From Mesoplasma sp. JKS002658 (GTDB taxonomy: Bacteria; Bacillota_I; Bacilli_A; Mycoplasmatales; Mycoplasmataceae): a stretch of 64,000 nucleotides of DNA. Location of the stretch: positions 1 to 64,000 of the forward strand of contig NZ_JAKNSW010000002.1 in NCBI RefSeq assembly GCF_023566355.1, read 5' to 3'. The number at the start of each line of letters is the position of its first letter. The first letter of the stretch is position 1. A model generated the notes under the pieces. It worked only from the letters and a program-made list of their open reading frames with translations, was not told the origin of the DNA and searched no databases. The translations under genes and the position numbers were made by a program. Shown in pieces: positions 31,160 through 43,221 of the stretch.

Positions 31160-33052
31160 TTGAGTTATAAAATTACTAATGCTAAATTTCTTAACCCAAA
31201 AATTCTGGTCAAAAACTTTGATTTTTCTACAGAAAAAAATACAATTACTCAAGTTCATTTTCAAAATAACCAACAAAAGAAATTATTTACCAGAATCTTG
31301 AAAGGTAAAGAACAAATTGGTGAAGGTCGTTTTCTAGTTGATAGTCTTGATTTAGTTAACCCGAAATTTGTGAAGAATCACGCAACCTTCATTCGCACTG
31401 ATAAATATATTGAACGGTTTATTCCTGCTAAAATCATTTTGGTTTTATCATCATTGTTCGATCCTAGATTTGTGCGAAACGCCCGGATTAAACACTTAAG
31501 AACAAAGTATGACTACCTTTCTTTTTTAAGTTCAAAACTAAACTTAACTGATGCGCAATTGAAAGGAAGACTTGATAAAGCAATTTCTGATTTCATTAAT
31601 AATGAAACTAAGATTGAAGAAAGAGTACTTGGTGAATTTGAGCAACAAATGCACAAGTTTAACCAACAGCAATCTAATGAAGTTTTTTCTAAACAAAATA
31701 GTGTGGTTAAAGTTGTTGCTAGATCATATTACAAAGAAAAGATTAAGTTAGTAACCTACAATTTAACCTTAACTTTTTTTCAAGCGTTATATGATGATGT
31801 CTACAAGTTTAACTCTTTAAGAAACTCTTGTACGTGCGAGTACAATGCTAAGAAATCTTCAAATAAAGAAGTACGAAAAGTTTGAAAAGAACTCGCTTAT
31901 CAACAAACTAAGTATGTTGTCAAAAAACAATTAAAATATATCGGTATTAAAATTAGTGAAAACCGAGCTTTAATTACTAGACAAAATTTATTAGTTAACC
32001 AGTTAAAAAAACAATTAAATTTAGAACTGAAAAAGTTTTATTTTCGCGAAAAATTTAGTCGTGACCAAGTGAATAACTTTAACAAAATTTTAAATAACTG
32101 ACGTCGGTTAAATGATGACCAAGTTGAGATTTTTACCAGATCTCAACAAGATTACTTTTTCAAAGCCTTGGTCAAAAACTCTCAATATGTCGTTAAAGTT
32201 TTGGTGGTAAAAATTCACCATTATCACCAACTGGTCTTGAGTAATTCGCTTAAATACCGTTCTAAAGAAGATTTCAAAAAGAATAAGGTTTATTATAAAA
32301 AACAAATTATTAGTGTTTTTAAACAAGCTTTAGATTACAACATCAAGTTAATGAAAAAGTTCAATATTAATTTGGATTGGTTTTTAAAGTCAACTTTTAA
32401 ACTTTCTTCGTTAAATATTTTGTTTGTGAAGATTATTCGTGCGATTAACATGAATCGTGAGAATGTCTTTTTAATGGATTTAGTTCACCTGTTAAGTCAA
32501 AATGATTTTGAAAAACTTTTAGCGACAATCAAAATGATGAAAGAAAATCACCCAAAGATGACTTTTACAATCCTTGAATCTAAGGCTGGTAAACTACCTT
32601 TTTTAGACCAAAAAATCTATACGCTTAATGATGGTTATTTTGAAGATGCCTTAATTGCTAAACTTATTGATGTCTATCCTGAAACCTACCGCTTTGAGTT
32701 GTTTGGAACTCGCAACTTATTTCGCTATGAGTATGAAAACCAACACATTAAACTTTATAATAAACGTGAACCTTATTATCAAGATAATCTTCCTGTTAAA
32801 GGTTATGCTTTTATTAATCCCTTTAAGATGAATTATGAAACCACGACTAGTTTTGCTAAAAATAAAATTGCAGTAATTAGTGATTTTAAGAAAACCAATA
32901 ATTTCAATGATCCCTACATGTATTATTGTAAAAATAAAAAGGGTTATAAATTCTACTTTTATGATTATGATCACAATGATTTGAACAAGGTCAACCGCGG
33001 AATTGTTACTTTTGATTTAGCAGCAATTGCCGAGTTTATTGAAATTAAATAA
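31160..33052 (+). CDS. ABC-ATPase-like protein lacking the P-loop, with a large helical insertion
   Basis: 630 residues from a TTG start that has a strong AGGAGG 8 nt upstream. The first 110 residues follow the ABC nucleotide-binding layout, but the Walker A position reads NNQQKKLFTRIL, with no GxxGxGK. A charged helical stretch (about 115-430) replaces the middle. The end recovers an ABC-like second half: VFLMDLVHLL in place of Walker B (near residue 440), then LLATIKMMKENHP...FTILES in place of the H-loop region. Nucleotide hydrolysis is unlikely. It sits between rpmE and nrnA. The ABC origin is my inference from layout, so homology needs a structure search. Confidence 0.55.
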
Positions 33053-33067
33053 CTAAGGAGTCAGAAA

Positions 33068-34000
33068 ATGAATAAATTATTAGCTAAAAAGTTGCATTAC
33101 TTAATTAAAAAATACCAAACAATCATTATTGCCAAACACGTATTTCCTGATTGGGATGCGCAAGGAAGTGCACTTGGTTTAGCTAATCTGATTCAAGATA
33201 ATTACAAAGGGAAAACGATTTATGTGGTTGGAGAACGAATTGATGATGATTCTTCTTTTCCCTCAGACCAATTAACCCTTGAAGCGTTAGGAAAAGCGTT
33301 ACTAATTGTAGTTGATACTGCTAATGCTGAACGAATTGATTTTGAAAACTTTGCTGGGTGTCAAGAAATCTTTAAGATTGATCACCACTTGGTGGTTGAT
33401 GATTATGGTAACTATAATTTAGTTGATGATACTGCTATTGCTTGTACTCAAATCATTACCCTGTGAGCTGAGAAAATGAAGTTAAAAATTTCTCCCCTAG
33501 CAGCAAAAAACTTATACAAGGGTTTGGTGACTGATTCTGGTCGGTTCTTGTTTAGTGGTGTTAATAGTCAAACTTTTCAAGCAGCTAGCATTTTAATGGA
33601 GAATGGGGTTGATCTTCACCAAGTTCAAAACGAGTTATACCTTCAAGATTTGAAGGTTAAACAATGACAAAATTATGCCTTTAATAAATTAGTTCTTACT
33701 CCTAAGGGGATTGGTTATATTGTGGTTGGTCCAAGTGATTATCAGCCCTTTAATTTAGAATATGACCAGGTTAAAAATGCTCTTTATACGATGAGTGGAA
33801 TCAAAGAAATTAAAATCTGGTTCACAGTTATTGAAGTTGATCAAGAGTTCAAGGTTTCGTTACGAAGTCGTGATTATGAAGTCAACCAGGTAGCAAGAAA
33901 GTTCAATGGTGGGGGGCATAAATTAGCTAGTGGAGCAAAAGTTAAAAACCTAGCAGAATTACCCCAACTAATTAAGGCATTAGAAGCTTTAATTGTTTAA
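33068..34000 (+). CDS. nrnA: DHH-family nanoRNase/pAp phosphatase
   Basis: 310 residues. DHH phosphoesterase motifs appear in order: HVFPDWDAQGS, VVDTAN, IDHHLVVDD and VTDSGRFLFS. The DHHA1 domain then ends in the substrate motif FNGGGHKLASGA. It degrades 2-5-mer RNAs and may convert pAp to AMP. Starts 16 nt after the ABC-like gene with AAGGAG upstream. Confidence 0.9.
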
Positions 34001-34078
34001 TTCCGGCTCAACTCGATGTTTTGCGATTAAACAAAAGAATCGGTACAATATACTAGTTAAAGAAGAGAGGTGGATTTA

Positions 34079-35173
34079 ATGAATCCAAAAACTTATGAGG
34101 CTTTGAGTTTAATGGCTCAACGTTTAGACCAAATTAATGATGATTTAATGAAACCAGAAGTTCTTGGTGATATTAAACGTTTAACCCAATTAAATAAGGA
34201 ACGTGCTGATTTAGAAACAAAAGTAGCAAAGTTTAATGAGTATCAGGTAAACGAACAAGTAATTAATGATTCAAAAAAAATGCTTGAAGAAGAAACTGAT
34301 AATGAAATGATTACTTATTTAAAGCAAGAATTAGAAACAGCTTTGAACCAAAAAGAGTTGTTAATCCAACAAGCTCAAGCTTTATTGATTCCTAAAGACC
34401 CGAATGACGACAAGAACGTTATTATTGAAATTCGTGGTGCTGCGGGAGGAGATGAAGCCAACATTTTTGCTGGTGATTTGTTTAGAATGTATTCTCGTTA
34501 TGCTGAAAACCAAAACTGGAAAATTGAAATTCTCGAAGCGATGCCTGGAGAGGCGGGAGGATATAGTCAGATTTCTTTCTTAGTGAAAGGAGAAGGAGCT
34601 TATTCAAAACTAAAGTTTGAATCTGGAGGTCATCGGGTTCAACGGGTTCCTAAAACCGAAGCTAAGGGTCGGATTCAAACTTCAACTGCAACAGTAGTGG
34701 TTTTACCTGAAATTAGTGCTGTAGAAATTGATATTAAACCATCAGATTTACGAATTGATACTTATCGAGCATCAGGAGCTGGTGGTCAACACGTTAATAC
34801 TACTGATTCAGCAGTTCGAATTACTCATTTGCCTACCGGGATTGTGGCTTCTTCTCAAGATGGCCGCAGTCAATTTCAAAATAAGGAATTAGCAATGAAT
34901 GCTTTACGAGCAAAAGTTTATGAAGTTGAACAAGAAAAACAAGATGCCCAGTTACATGCCCAAAGAAAAACTGCTGTTGGTACTGGAGCAAGATCTGAAA
35001 AGATTCGTACTTATAACTATCCTCAAAACCGGGTAACTGATCACCGGATTGGTTTAACGATCAACAAATTAGACCAAATTATGGAAGGATCACTTGACGA
35101 GTTGATTGATTCTTTGATTAATGATGATCAAAAACAAAAAGTAGCGCGCCATTTAGAAACTGATGAAAATTAA
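34079..35173 (+). CDS. prfA: Peptide chain release factor 1
   Basis: 364 residues. It has the peptidyl-tRNA hydrolysis motif SGAGGQHVNTT and the RF1 codon-reading domain with RVPKTEAKGRIQTS. It reads UAA and UAG, the two stops left in a code where UGA is Trp. The ATG at 34079 is preferred because GAGAGG lies 8 nt upstream; the in-frame GTG at 34070 overlaps that site. It overlaps prmC by 11 nt. Confidence 0.96.
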   Translation: MNPKTYEALSLMAQRLDQINDDLMKPEVLGDIKRLTQLNKERADLETKVAKFNEYQVNEQVINDSKKMLEEETDNEMITYLKQELETALNQKELLIQQAQALLIPKDPNDDKNVIIEIRGAAGGDEANIFAGDLFRMYSRYAENQNWKIEILEAMPGEAGGYSQISFLVKGEGAYSKLKFESGGHRVQRVPKTEAKGRIQTSTATVVVLPEISAVEIDIKPSDLRIDTYRASGAGGQHVNTTDSAVRITHLPTGIVASSQDGRSQFQNKELAMNALRAKVYEVEQEKQDAQLHAQRKTAVGTGARSEKIRTYNYPQNRVTDHRIGLTINKLDQIMEGSLDELIDSLINDDQKQKVARHLETDEN

Positions 35174-36023
35174 TCAAGCGTTTTTACTTTTAACCACGAC
35201 TTTTGCTGATATTTTAGCTAAAAGTGATGTCTATGAATTGTTAGAAGTGATCTTAAAGCGTAGTTATGCAGAAATAGTTTTGGGAATGGCTGATGTTTTA
35301 ACTTCTGAAGAAATCCAGACTTTTAATCAAGTAGTATCACAATTGAAAACTCGCTACCCTGTAGCTTATATTACCCGTCGAAAGTTCTTTTATAAGGACT
35401 ACTTTTATGTGAACCAAAACGTTTTAATTCCTCGCGAAGAGACTAGTTTGATAGTCGAAATTGGTTTGGATTTTTTAAAAACCAATTACCTTAACCACCA
35501 AGCAATCTATTATGATTTTTGTACTGGTAGTGGTAATGTGGGTTTGTCAATTCAAAAATATTTCCCTAACCTTATTAGTTATTTAACTGACAACTCTTTT
35601 GAAGCTTTAGAAGTGGCACAATCTAATCAGATTGGTTTGAATTTAACTGATGTTAATTTTATTCACGGAGATTTTCTTTCTCCCCTGTTAAATCAAAAAA
35701 AATTTCTTAAAGCAAATTTAATTACAGTTAATCCACCTTATATTGATTCTAATGATCCTTGAATTGCAGAGAATGTTAAAAAATATGAACCTCATAACGC
35801 TTTATTTGCACCAAATCAAGGTTTGTTTTTTTATCAAGCGATGGCTGAACATTACTACGAAATTGTTGATAAAACCCAAAAATTTTTGATTATTATGGAG
35901 TTTGGTGCGAACCAAAAAGCAGAAATTGAAGCAATTTTCACCAAAAAGGTTCAAAATGATACTAAAATTAACTTTATACAAGATGCTAATGACCATTATC
36001 GGTTTATTACAATTAGTAATTAG
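35163..36023 (+). CDS. prmC: Release factor glutamine methyltransferase
   Basis: 286 residues. An N-terminal helical domain is followed by a Rossmann methyltransferase with VLIPREET, FCTGSGNVGLS and the NPPY catalytic motif (VNPPYID). It methylates the Gln of the GGQ motif of RF1, encoded just upstream and overlapping, the standard pairing. Confidence 0.94.
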
Positions 36024-36037
36024 TAAGGAGGTGTGAA

Positions 36038-37522
36038 ATGCTTGGTTGATTAAAGTTTAAAAGTTATTTTAATTGAAGTATGCGTCACCAAAATCCAGGA
36101 ATCCAAGCGCGTAATTTCCATTTGCTCTGAGTAATTTTGCGAAGTTTTCTAGTTTTGCTTTTGATTACGATTCCTGTAATGGTCTATGCTTTTGTTTTGT
36201 ACCAAAACACCAATGTTGAACATTATATCAACTATACTAGCGATCATCACCCAATTTGATACTATTTACACCTTCCTAACGGGAAAGTAATGAAACCACT
36301 TCTTTGACTTGGCTTTGGGTTTTTAATCTTTGCTTTTGGGTTAATGATCTTCTTTAAACCCTTTGTTAGTGGAAAAACCGCCACTACCACCAAGTATGTT
36401 TTTGTTGGAATTATTACAGTAGTAATTGTTGTTGCTTTTCTTTTCTTTGCCTTATCTCAATATAAATATTCACAATTTCAAGACTTCTTTTATTATGAAA
36501 TTCATTCTACTGGAGATAAGCAAGAATGAGCACAAGGACTAGCAAAATCATTTCGTGATAACTATGTGAATGGGATTAGTACTTATAATTGACAAGCAAC
36601 TGCTGTGGTTTGATGAGTACTGATTGTGCAAATAATGGTAGTTTTTGCAATGATTGTGGGCTTACAAAATGCCGTCTATGACCATCAGTTTGTGAATGAG
36701 GAAACTCCACAAAAAGAATTAGAAACTTTTGAACAAATTATGATTATGGACCGTTTTTCTCGTCGGATTAGTAATCTGTTTAAGAATAATGAACATAACG
36801 TTTCAATTTTTATGAGCGTGGTTGCTGGATTAATTATTATTCCTAACCTAATTTATGCGATTCTTTATACTACTCCGGGAACAAATTTAAATGCGTTAGT
36901 TTCTTGGTCTTATAAGTTACCTCGCTTCTTAAAAGATAACCTTGATCAAGCTCCTCTTAACGATTTGCAAGGAATTGAAAGTAGTTATTATGGTAGTTTG
37001 TTTGTCATTGGTTCTTTCCCTTTGATTTGTTTGGGATTAACGATTTCAACACTTTTTTTCTTCCTAGCAGCATTGTTTCGGGGGAAACATCTTTCTAATA
37101 AGTTGTTTATACTTGAAACCACCCTACTTCTTATCTACCTTTTATTATTAATTTCAGTGATGTTTGTAGCTAAAATTTACATGCACCGGTTACAAAGTTA
37201 TTGAAATGCACCCGTTACTGGTCCTAATGGTACTACTACGCGTGCGATTAATTTTTTTACGATTTTAAAAACAAGTATGAAAAGTGACGAAGCTGATAGT
37301 GATTTTAACCAGTTAATTCATCATTTTAAAATTTCAGGATTAATGAATAGTCATGGTTTTGAAATGGAATGATTATCTGGTTCTTCAATTATTGGAGAAG
37401 CAGTTATTAGTTATAGTTTTGTGATTGGTGCTTTTGTGATTATCAGTTATGATATTGTTAAGTTAACTCACGAGCGCAATGTTATAACCAAGAAGGCGAA
37501 TGGGAACAAGACTTTAAATTAA
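36038..37522 (+). CDS. Polytopic membrane protein of unknown function
   Basis: 494 residues with about eight hydrophobic spans (near 28-53, 90-107, 116-140, 190-210, 262-285, 325-350, 360-385, 455-475) and long hydrophilic loops. TGA Trp codons are frequent. The product is not recognised and has no catalytic motif. AAGGAGGTG precedes the ATG, 14 nt after prmC, and tsaC follows 7 nt later, so it belongs to the prfA-prmC-tsaC unit. Confidence 0.75.
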
Positions 37523-37529
37523 GGATAGA

Positions 37530-38045
37530 ATGAGATTATTAAACCCAAAAGAACAACAAACAATCATCAATTGCTTAAATCAAGGTGAAATTTTAATCTT
37601 GCCAACTGATACAATTTATGGGTTAAGTGGTCGTGTTGATGCTAAATTAAAAGTGAAAATCAACCGCTTGAAACAAGCTGATCAGGAAAAACAACTGATT
37701 ATTTTAGTCAACAGTTTGGCAATGGCTGAAAGTTTGGTTAAAACCACTCCTGATAGTTTAAGTTTATTAACTAGTAGTGAACCAACGACAGTTATTTATC
37801 TTAGTAAAACCACTCCTGAGCAAACTTTGGCCTTACGGTTGGTGAAACGTCCTGATATTCAAGCAATTATTGATCAAACTGGTCCATTATATTCTACTTC
37901 AGTCAATGTTCACCATCACCCATTCTTGCAAACCAAGAAAAGCTTAGAAGAGTTTGATCCTTCTTTACAAGTTTTTTATGTTGGTGAACTGAATGGGCAA
38001 CCTTCAAGAATCTATAATAGCTTAACTAGAAAGTACGAACGATAA
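37530..38045 (+). CDS. tsaC: Threonylcarbamoyl-AMP synthase (YrdC/Sua5 domain)
   Basis: 171 residues, the short single-domain form. The signature LPTDTIYGLSG (residues 24-34) is followed by KRPDIQAIID and STSVNVHHHP. It makes threonylcarbamoyl-AMP for t6A37 of ANN-decoding tRNAs. It commonly sits downstream of prfA-prmC, as here. Confidence 0.92.
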   Translation: MRLLNPKEQQTIINCLNQGEILILPTDTIYGLSGRVDAKLKVKINRLKQADQEKQLIILVNSLAMAESLVKTTPDSLSLLTSSEPTTVIYLSKTTPEQTLALRLVKRPDIQAIIDQTGPLYSTSVNVHHHPFLQTKKSLEEFDPSLQVFYVGELNGQPSRIYNSLTRKYER

Positions 38046-38047
38046 GA

Positions 38048-38737
38048 ATGAAAGGGATTGACTTTAATGATTTAACATCAGGAATTACTTTCGATCTTAA
38101 CGTTAAACAATATCGTTTAATCCAAGATGTGTCAAGGTTTTCTTATCATCAACAAACTCTATTAGCTAATTGGGTTGATGATAACAATTGAGTGCAATTA
38201 CCTCAACTTTCAACGTTATTAACAAAAGTTTATCCTTATCTTGAACATCCTGCTCAAAGTATTGTTAATTCGATTATTGCAAGAAACCAAAGAATTAATG
38301 ATTTAATTCTGCAATCATTACAAAGAAGAAACAGTGAAAAGTTGGTTTTTTATCCTGAAACTGAAAAAGATGAGTTTGTTTTACAAATGGCTCGTGACTT
38401 TATTAATCTTTTGAACAAATTAATTTATAAGTATGAATTAACTATTCTTGATGGTTTTAAAACATTTATCAACAACGATATTAACCATCCTTTTATTGGT
38501 ACTATCGATATTATTGCAAAGAGCAAGACTAACGGGTGGTACTTATTTTTGTTAAAAACTAGTAAGACGAGTTATTTGGCAAAAGATTATGCCCAGGCGT
38601 TTTTACAAAAAACTTTAGTAGAATCAAACAGTAAAATTAGAATTAAAACTAGTTTCTTACTTAATCCTCGTCAAGAACAAGTTTGGTTACCTATTCCTGA
38701 AATTAGTCAAAACATTCAGTTTGCTTTATTGAATTAA
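38048..38737 (+). CDS. Unknown protein with a degenerate PD-(D/E)XK-like segment
   Basis: 229 residues, unrecognised. The C-terminal part has the order of a RecB/Cas4-like nuclease core: GTIDIIAKS (Asp present), WYLFLLKTSKT, then YAQAFLQKTLVE. The acidic residue of the (D/E)xK motif is replaced by Leu (L-L-K), so catalysis is doubtful. It starts 2 nt after tsaC and is co-transcribed with it. It could also be an unrelated alpha/beta protein. Confidence 0.55.
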
Positions 38738-38828
38738 AACGCTTTGACAAGAATTATAACTTTTACTGTGTCAAGGTTTCAAAATTGAGTAAAATAAAAT
38801 TATTCTTTTTGAAAGGGTTATAGTAAAG

Positions 38829-39740
38829 ATGAAATATGAAATTGTGAATGATTTCAAAAATAATAAACATTATTATTTAGAGTTCTTAAATATTGTCAAG
38901 AAAAATAGTTCAGAGGCCAGCCTTACGTTTGAGGATTGAATGATTAGAATTAAATGAGATGATAACTACGTTCCGTTTGGCCTGACTGATGAGTATGGCG
39001 CCTTAATTGCTTTTTGTGGGGTCAGAAAAACAATGATTAGTGTCTATGACCGGAAGTATAGTGCTGCCCAGTTGGGAAAGGTTTATACTAAACGAGAACA
39101 CAATAAAGATGAGATTAGTAAAATCTTAATTAAAAAGATTATTACCAAGTATGAAAACATTGTGGATTTAATTTACTTGTTTGATCCTTCACCCAATAAT
39201 GAGTTTTTATGTCAACAAGGCTTTGAATTAATTCCCAATTATGCGTGCACGATGGAGTGAGATGGAGAAAAGAGTGTTAGTAATTCTGGGGTGCGAAAAA
39301 TCAACATTGATAATCAAGGTGAAATGAATAATCTCTATGATGAGATTAAACATTCTTCACACATGTCAAAAGTGATTAACACCAATGGCGATGCGTTAAT
39401 TAAAACTTACAATATCATGAAATATTATCCGAGAAACGTATTTCATGTTCCTTCATTAGATGTCATTATTATCTCAACAATTGAAAACACAACTTTTAAC
39501 TTGTGGGGAGTTTTTTCTAAAAGTGAATTTGATATTGATAAACTTTTAAAGTTAGTAGTGCCTCAACATGTCAAAACCGTGTCGTTTGGTTTTATTCCAA
39601 CCCATCCTCAAATTAAGTTAACCAATGATCAAAGTCCTAAAACGATGCGAAACAGTTTGGTTAATTCGCAGTTATATATCAAACAAATCTCTGTTGCTTT
39701 AGATAAAAAGGTTTTAAAATTTCCTATTCTCGCAGCCTAA
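38829..39740 (+). CDS. Probable GNAT-family acetyltransferase
   Basis: 303 residues. Residues about 57-110 fit a GNAT core: GALIAFCGVRKTMIS, then QLGKVYTKREHNKDEISKILIKK, in the place of the acetyl-CoA loop and helix, then FDPSPNNEFLCQQGFELI. The C-terminal 150 residues may be a second domain or a degenerate GNAT. Substrate unknown. AAAG precedes the ATG; an inverted TTGACA/TGTCAA pair lies in the 90-nt upstream gap. Confidence 0.55.
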
Positions 39741-39811
39741 TTTTCAAAAATGTATTATTTTGAAACATTTTAAGTTTTATTTTGATACAATAGTTTTGAG
39801 GAGGGGATTTT

Positions 39812-40912
39812 GTGCTAACCCCAGCCAATGTGATGGAGAATCTTTATGAAATTAAAGATTTCTCAGAATTGGTTGTTGCTGCTAGTAATTATGAAGATCC
39901 GGTGTTTGTTATTTTTTCTGATTGATATAAAACACCCTATTCACCATTATTAGATAAGAATTTACAAACTTCTATTCAATATTGACCAGATTCCATGCTT
40001 TTGGATTTATGGAATCCTGATACGACGCATAACTCAAAAGGAGTGATTGTCCTTTTTGAGCGGGTCGAGGCTATTATTAACTTGCAATCATTCCAAGCAA
40101 ATTTAAAAGAGTATGGGATTGATCTCAAAACTTTTGTTGTTGAAAAACAAGAAGCAGCGTTTTTTGACAAACAAAATCGTCCCGCTCGTGAAATAGACCC
40201 TGAGCGTTTAAAAGAATTAGAAGAAAAACGTAAAGCTGTTGAAGAACGCAATAAACAGTTCGAATACGATATTGAAAAAAACCAAGATAAATATGATATT
40301 CTCTTTAGTTATTTAGGCTATATGGCTGCTCTTTTTCTTCAAAAAGAGCTTTTTGTGGTTGATAAATGGCAAGAAAAGTTTAAAAGTTTAACCCCATTGG
40401 CAATTCAACGTTACTTTTTTGCTAACTTAATGTGAATCTTTATCAATGATAAGAATTCTCTGGCAAAAACTTTGGGAATTGATTTGTCATCTGCTAAGAT
40501 AAAATATATTTACGCTGAGTTTTTGTACGCTTATACCCAAAACTATTTTGAAAACGATTATAAAATTGTTTTTGACAAAAATACTCCTGATTTTACGCAT
40601 CACCGCCGGTTGATGTTATTAATGTATCGGTATCAAGACTATTTTGAAAGCGAAATTCTTCAACAAGCCCTTGAGCCTGTAACAAGTGATTTCTTTAACC
40701 ACATTGATGGTTTTATTCAAGCATTAAATGACCAAGGTTTGGCGTTTGTTATTGAACAAGATGCACTTATTGCCCCAACTGCTAAGGCAAGTGAACGAAC
40801 TGATTCGAAAAACGCTTTAGATAATTTACAATATTTTATTAAGGGTTATGTTGATCAAGTTCATGAAATTATTTCAGCATATAATCTCAGTGTTAAACAC
40901 CGGAAAGAATAA
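39812..40912 (+). CDS. Unknown protein with a central charged helix
   Basis: 366 residues from a GTG start with GAGGAGGGG at the right spacing; an ATG 21 nt later has none. The middle (about 125-155) is a charged helix KELEEKRKAVEERNKQFEY; flanking parts are alpha-rich and aromatic. No family is recognised. First of three closely spaced genes (this, 40921-41610 and cls). Confidence 0.65.
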
Positions 40913-40920
40913 GAAAATCG

Positions 40921-41610
40921 ATGAAAAAGAAAATTAAGTGAAATGCCGCTAAGAAAATTTATCAAAAAGTTAAAAAAACCGATCTTCCTAAAGGGATAGT
41001 TGAGATCGTTAAACAGGCCAATACTCATAATATTATGATTGATTTTTTTGTGACTCTATTAGCAGAAAATGATAAGAATTATCAAGATTATGGTCAACAT
41101 ATGGGGTTAATTAAACTTTGTACAATTAAACTTTTTGCTAAACTCTTTGGTCATGAAAATAACCTTACTTTAAGTCGTTATGTTGATAATTTTTACCACC
41201 AGTATGCTGAAACTTTAAATCTCCCTAACAATCATCCTAATTTAGAAAAACCAGTAGCGATTGAACATAAGATTGTTGATGCTCAAGACTTAATTCTCTT
41301 TAATAACCATCATCATTATTGTGTTATTGCCTGAATTTTTGCTAGTCCTTTTCTTGAAACCACGACAGGAAAACTTTATTATGAATTTGCTTATTATGCA
41401 CAAATGTATATCATTTTAAACCTTTACTCAAACCAACATTTTATCCCAGATAATTATGAAGTTTATTTGGCTAAACTTGATATTCAGTTAAAGATGATTA
41501 AAGTTTTGGCGCAAATCACCCCACAAAATTATAATCACTTGGTGAAGAAAATTAACAACTGATTTGATAAAATGGAACGCAAGGAAGTAAAAATGAGAAA
41601 GGGAATTTAA
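40921..41610 (+). CDS. Unknown alpha-helical protein
   Basis: 229 residues, 8 nt after the previous gene. A basic N-terminus (MKKKIKWNAAKKIYQKVKK) and basic C-terminus flank a helical, His/Asn-rich middle (LFNNHHHYC). No signal peptide, membrane span or known motif. Probably works with the preceding protein, judged only from gene spacing. Confidence 0.6.
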
Positions 41611-41621
41611 AAAAAGAAATT

Positions 41622-43166
41622 ATGAAAAAAAATTTAGCTGCCTTCTTATCGTTAATTTTTATGTTTTCGATAGTTTTATTAGCAATCATCTTTTTAAGTA
41701 TTTTTGTTGACGCCAACTTCTTATATACTTTAATTACTTTTGAAATCCTCGCTTTAATTATGGCTTTTTTAGTAGGAATGCAACAAAAGCGTCGGTTGGA
41801 TGTCAAAATTCGGTGAGCATTGTTTCTAATTTTTGTACCAGTTATTGGAGTCTTTTCTTATATTTTCTTTGGGCGGCAATATAAATATTCTGTTGATGAC
41901 AAGTACAAGTACGTGAACTTTAAATACGATATTATTGAAAAACAAAAGCAAATGGTTGCTAAGAGTAGTGAGATTTTAGCAACTAATCCGGAATTTAAAC
42001 GTTCTTTTTTAATTGCTAATAACGAGCAGGGTGATTTACCTTATACTAAAAGTAAGGTTGATTTGCAGTTTAATGCTAGTCAAGCTTGAATTAACATTTT
42101 CCGTGATTTGGACCAAGCCCAGAATTATATTTTAATTAATTATTATATTATTGAAGATGGTGAACTTTTTAGAAACTTGACCAAGTTACTAATCAAAAAA
42201 GCTCAAAGTGGTGTTCAAGTTTATTTGATTTTTGATTTTATTGGTTCTTATGGAAAGTTTACTTATAAAGAACAAGTAAGGTTAACCAGAGCAGGAGTGC
42301 ATCTAACTGCTTATTCTAAATTACTTTTACCTTTTTTAAGTTGAAAGGCTAATTATCGGACTCACCGTAAAGATATCGTGATTGATGGTAAAATCGGTTA
42401 TTATGGTGGTTCAAACATTTCTGATCAGTACGTTAATCGTACCGCTGAATATGGTTTTTGACATGATGAGCAGGTTCGCTTGGTTGGGGATGCGGTTGGA
42501 GGTTTGGAAAAAATCTTTGTCTCTGACTGAGCGTATTGTACTGGTAAAGACTTAGCTGCTGAAGTTTCTGGTTTAGGGGTGGAGACTAAGGTTACAACTC
42601 CTTTTTCTGAGTCTGAGCAAAGTATTGTTCAAGTGGTCGCTTGTGGTCCAAACCATAGTAGTTCATCGCACTTAGACATTCTTTTAAATTTGATTGCTTC
42701 AGCCCAAAAACGGATTTGGTTATCAACTCCTTACTTTGTTCCTCCAAACGAACTAATTGTTGAGTTAGCATCAGCAGCAAAGTCAGGTATTGATGTCCGT
42801 TTAGTCCTTCCAGGAATGACTGATAAGTTCTTATTATTAGATGTTTCTAAAAAACACACTGACTTATTGTTTGATAGTGGAGTTAAGATTTATACGATGA
42901 ACAATGTGTTCAATCACACTAAGGCTTATTTAATTGATGATGAAATGAGTTTTGTTGGTTCAACTAATCTTGATTATCGTGCTTTATTTTCTGATCAACA
43001 GACAATGGGCTTGGTTTATAGTCGCGAGTTTAATCAACAGTTAAGTCATCGATTTGAATGAGATTTTCAAGTTAGCAAGAAGTACAGTCAAAAACCTTCT
43101 CGTGAACATAATTTTTTAATTCGGGGAATGATATTATTGGTTAATTGAGCCGCCCCTTTATTATAA
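41622..43166 (+). CDS. cls: Cardiolipin synthase (phospholipase D family)
   Basis: 514 residues. Two N-terminal spans (about 5-30 and 35-50, third near 66-85) precede a double PLD catalytic region with HRKDIVID (first HKD) and HTKAYLID (second HKD). It joins two phosphatidylglycerols into cardiolipin at the membrane. Length and layout are those of bacterial ClsA. The ATG follows AAAAAGAAATT, a weak ribosome site, 11 nt after the preceding gene. Confidence 0.93.
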
Positions 43167-43221
43167 TAAATAAGGAGGGTTTGAATTATTAAAACAACTA
43201 AAGGATTGAAAGAGAAAAGAT

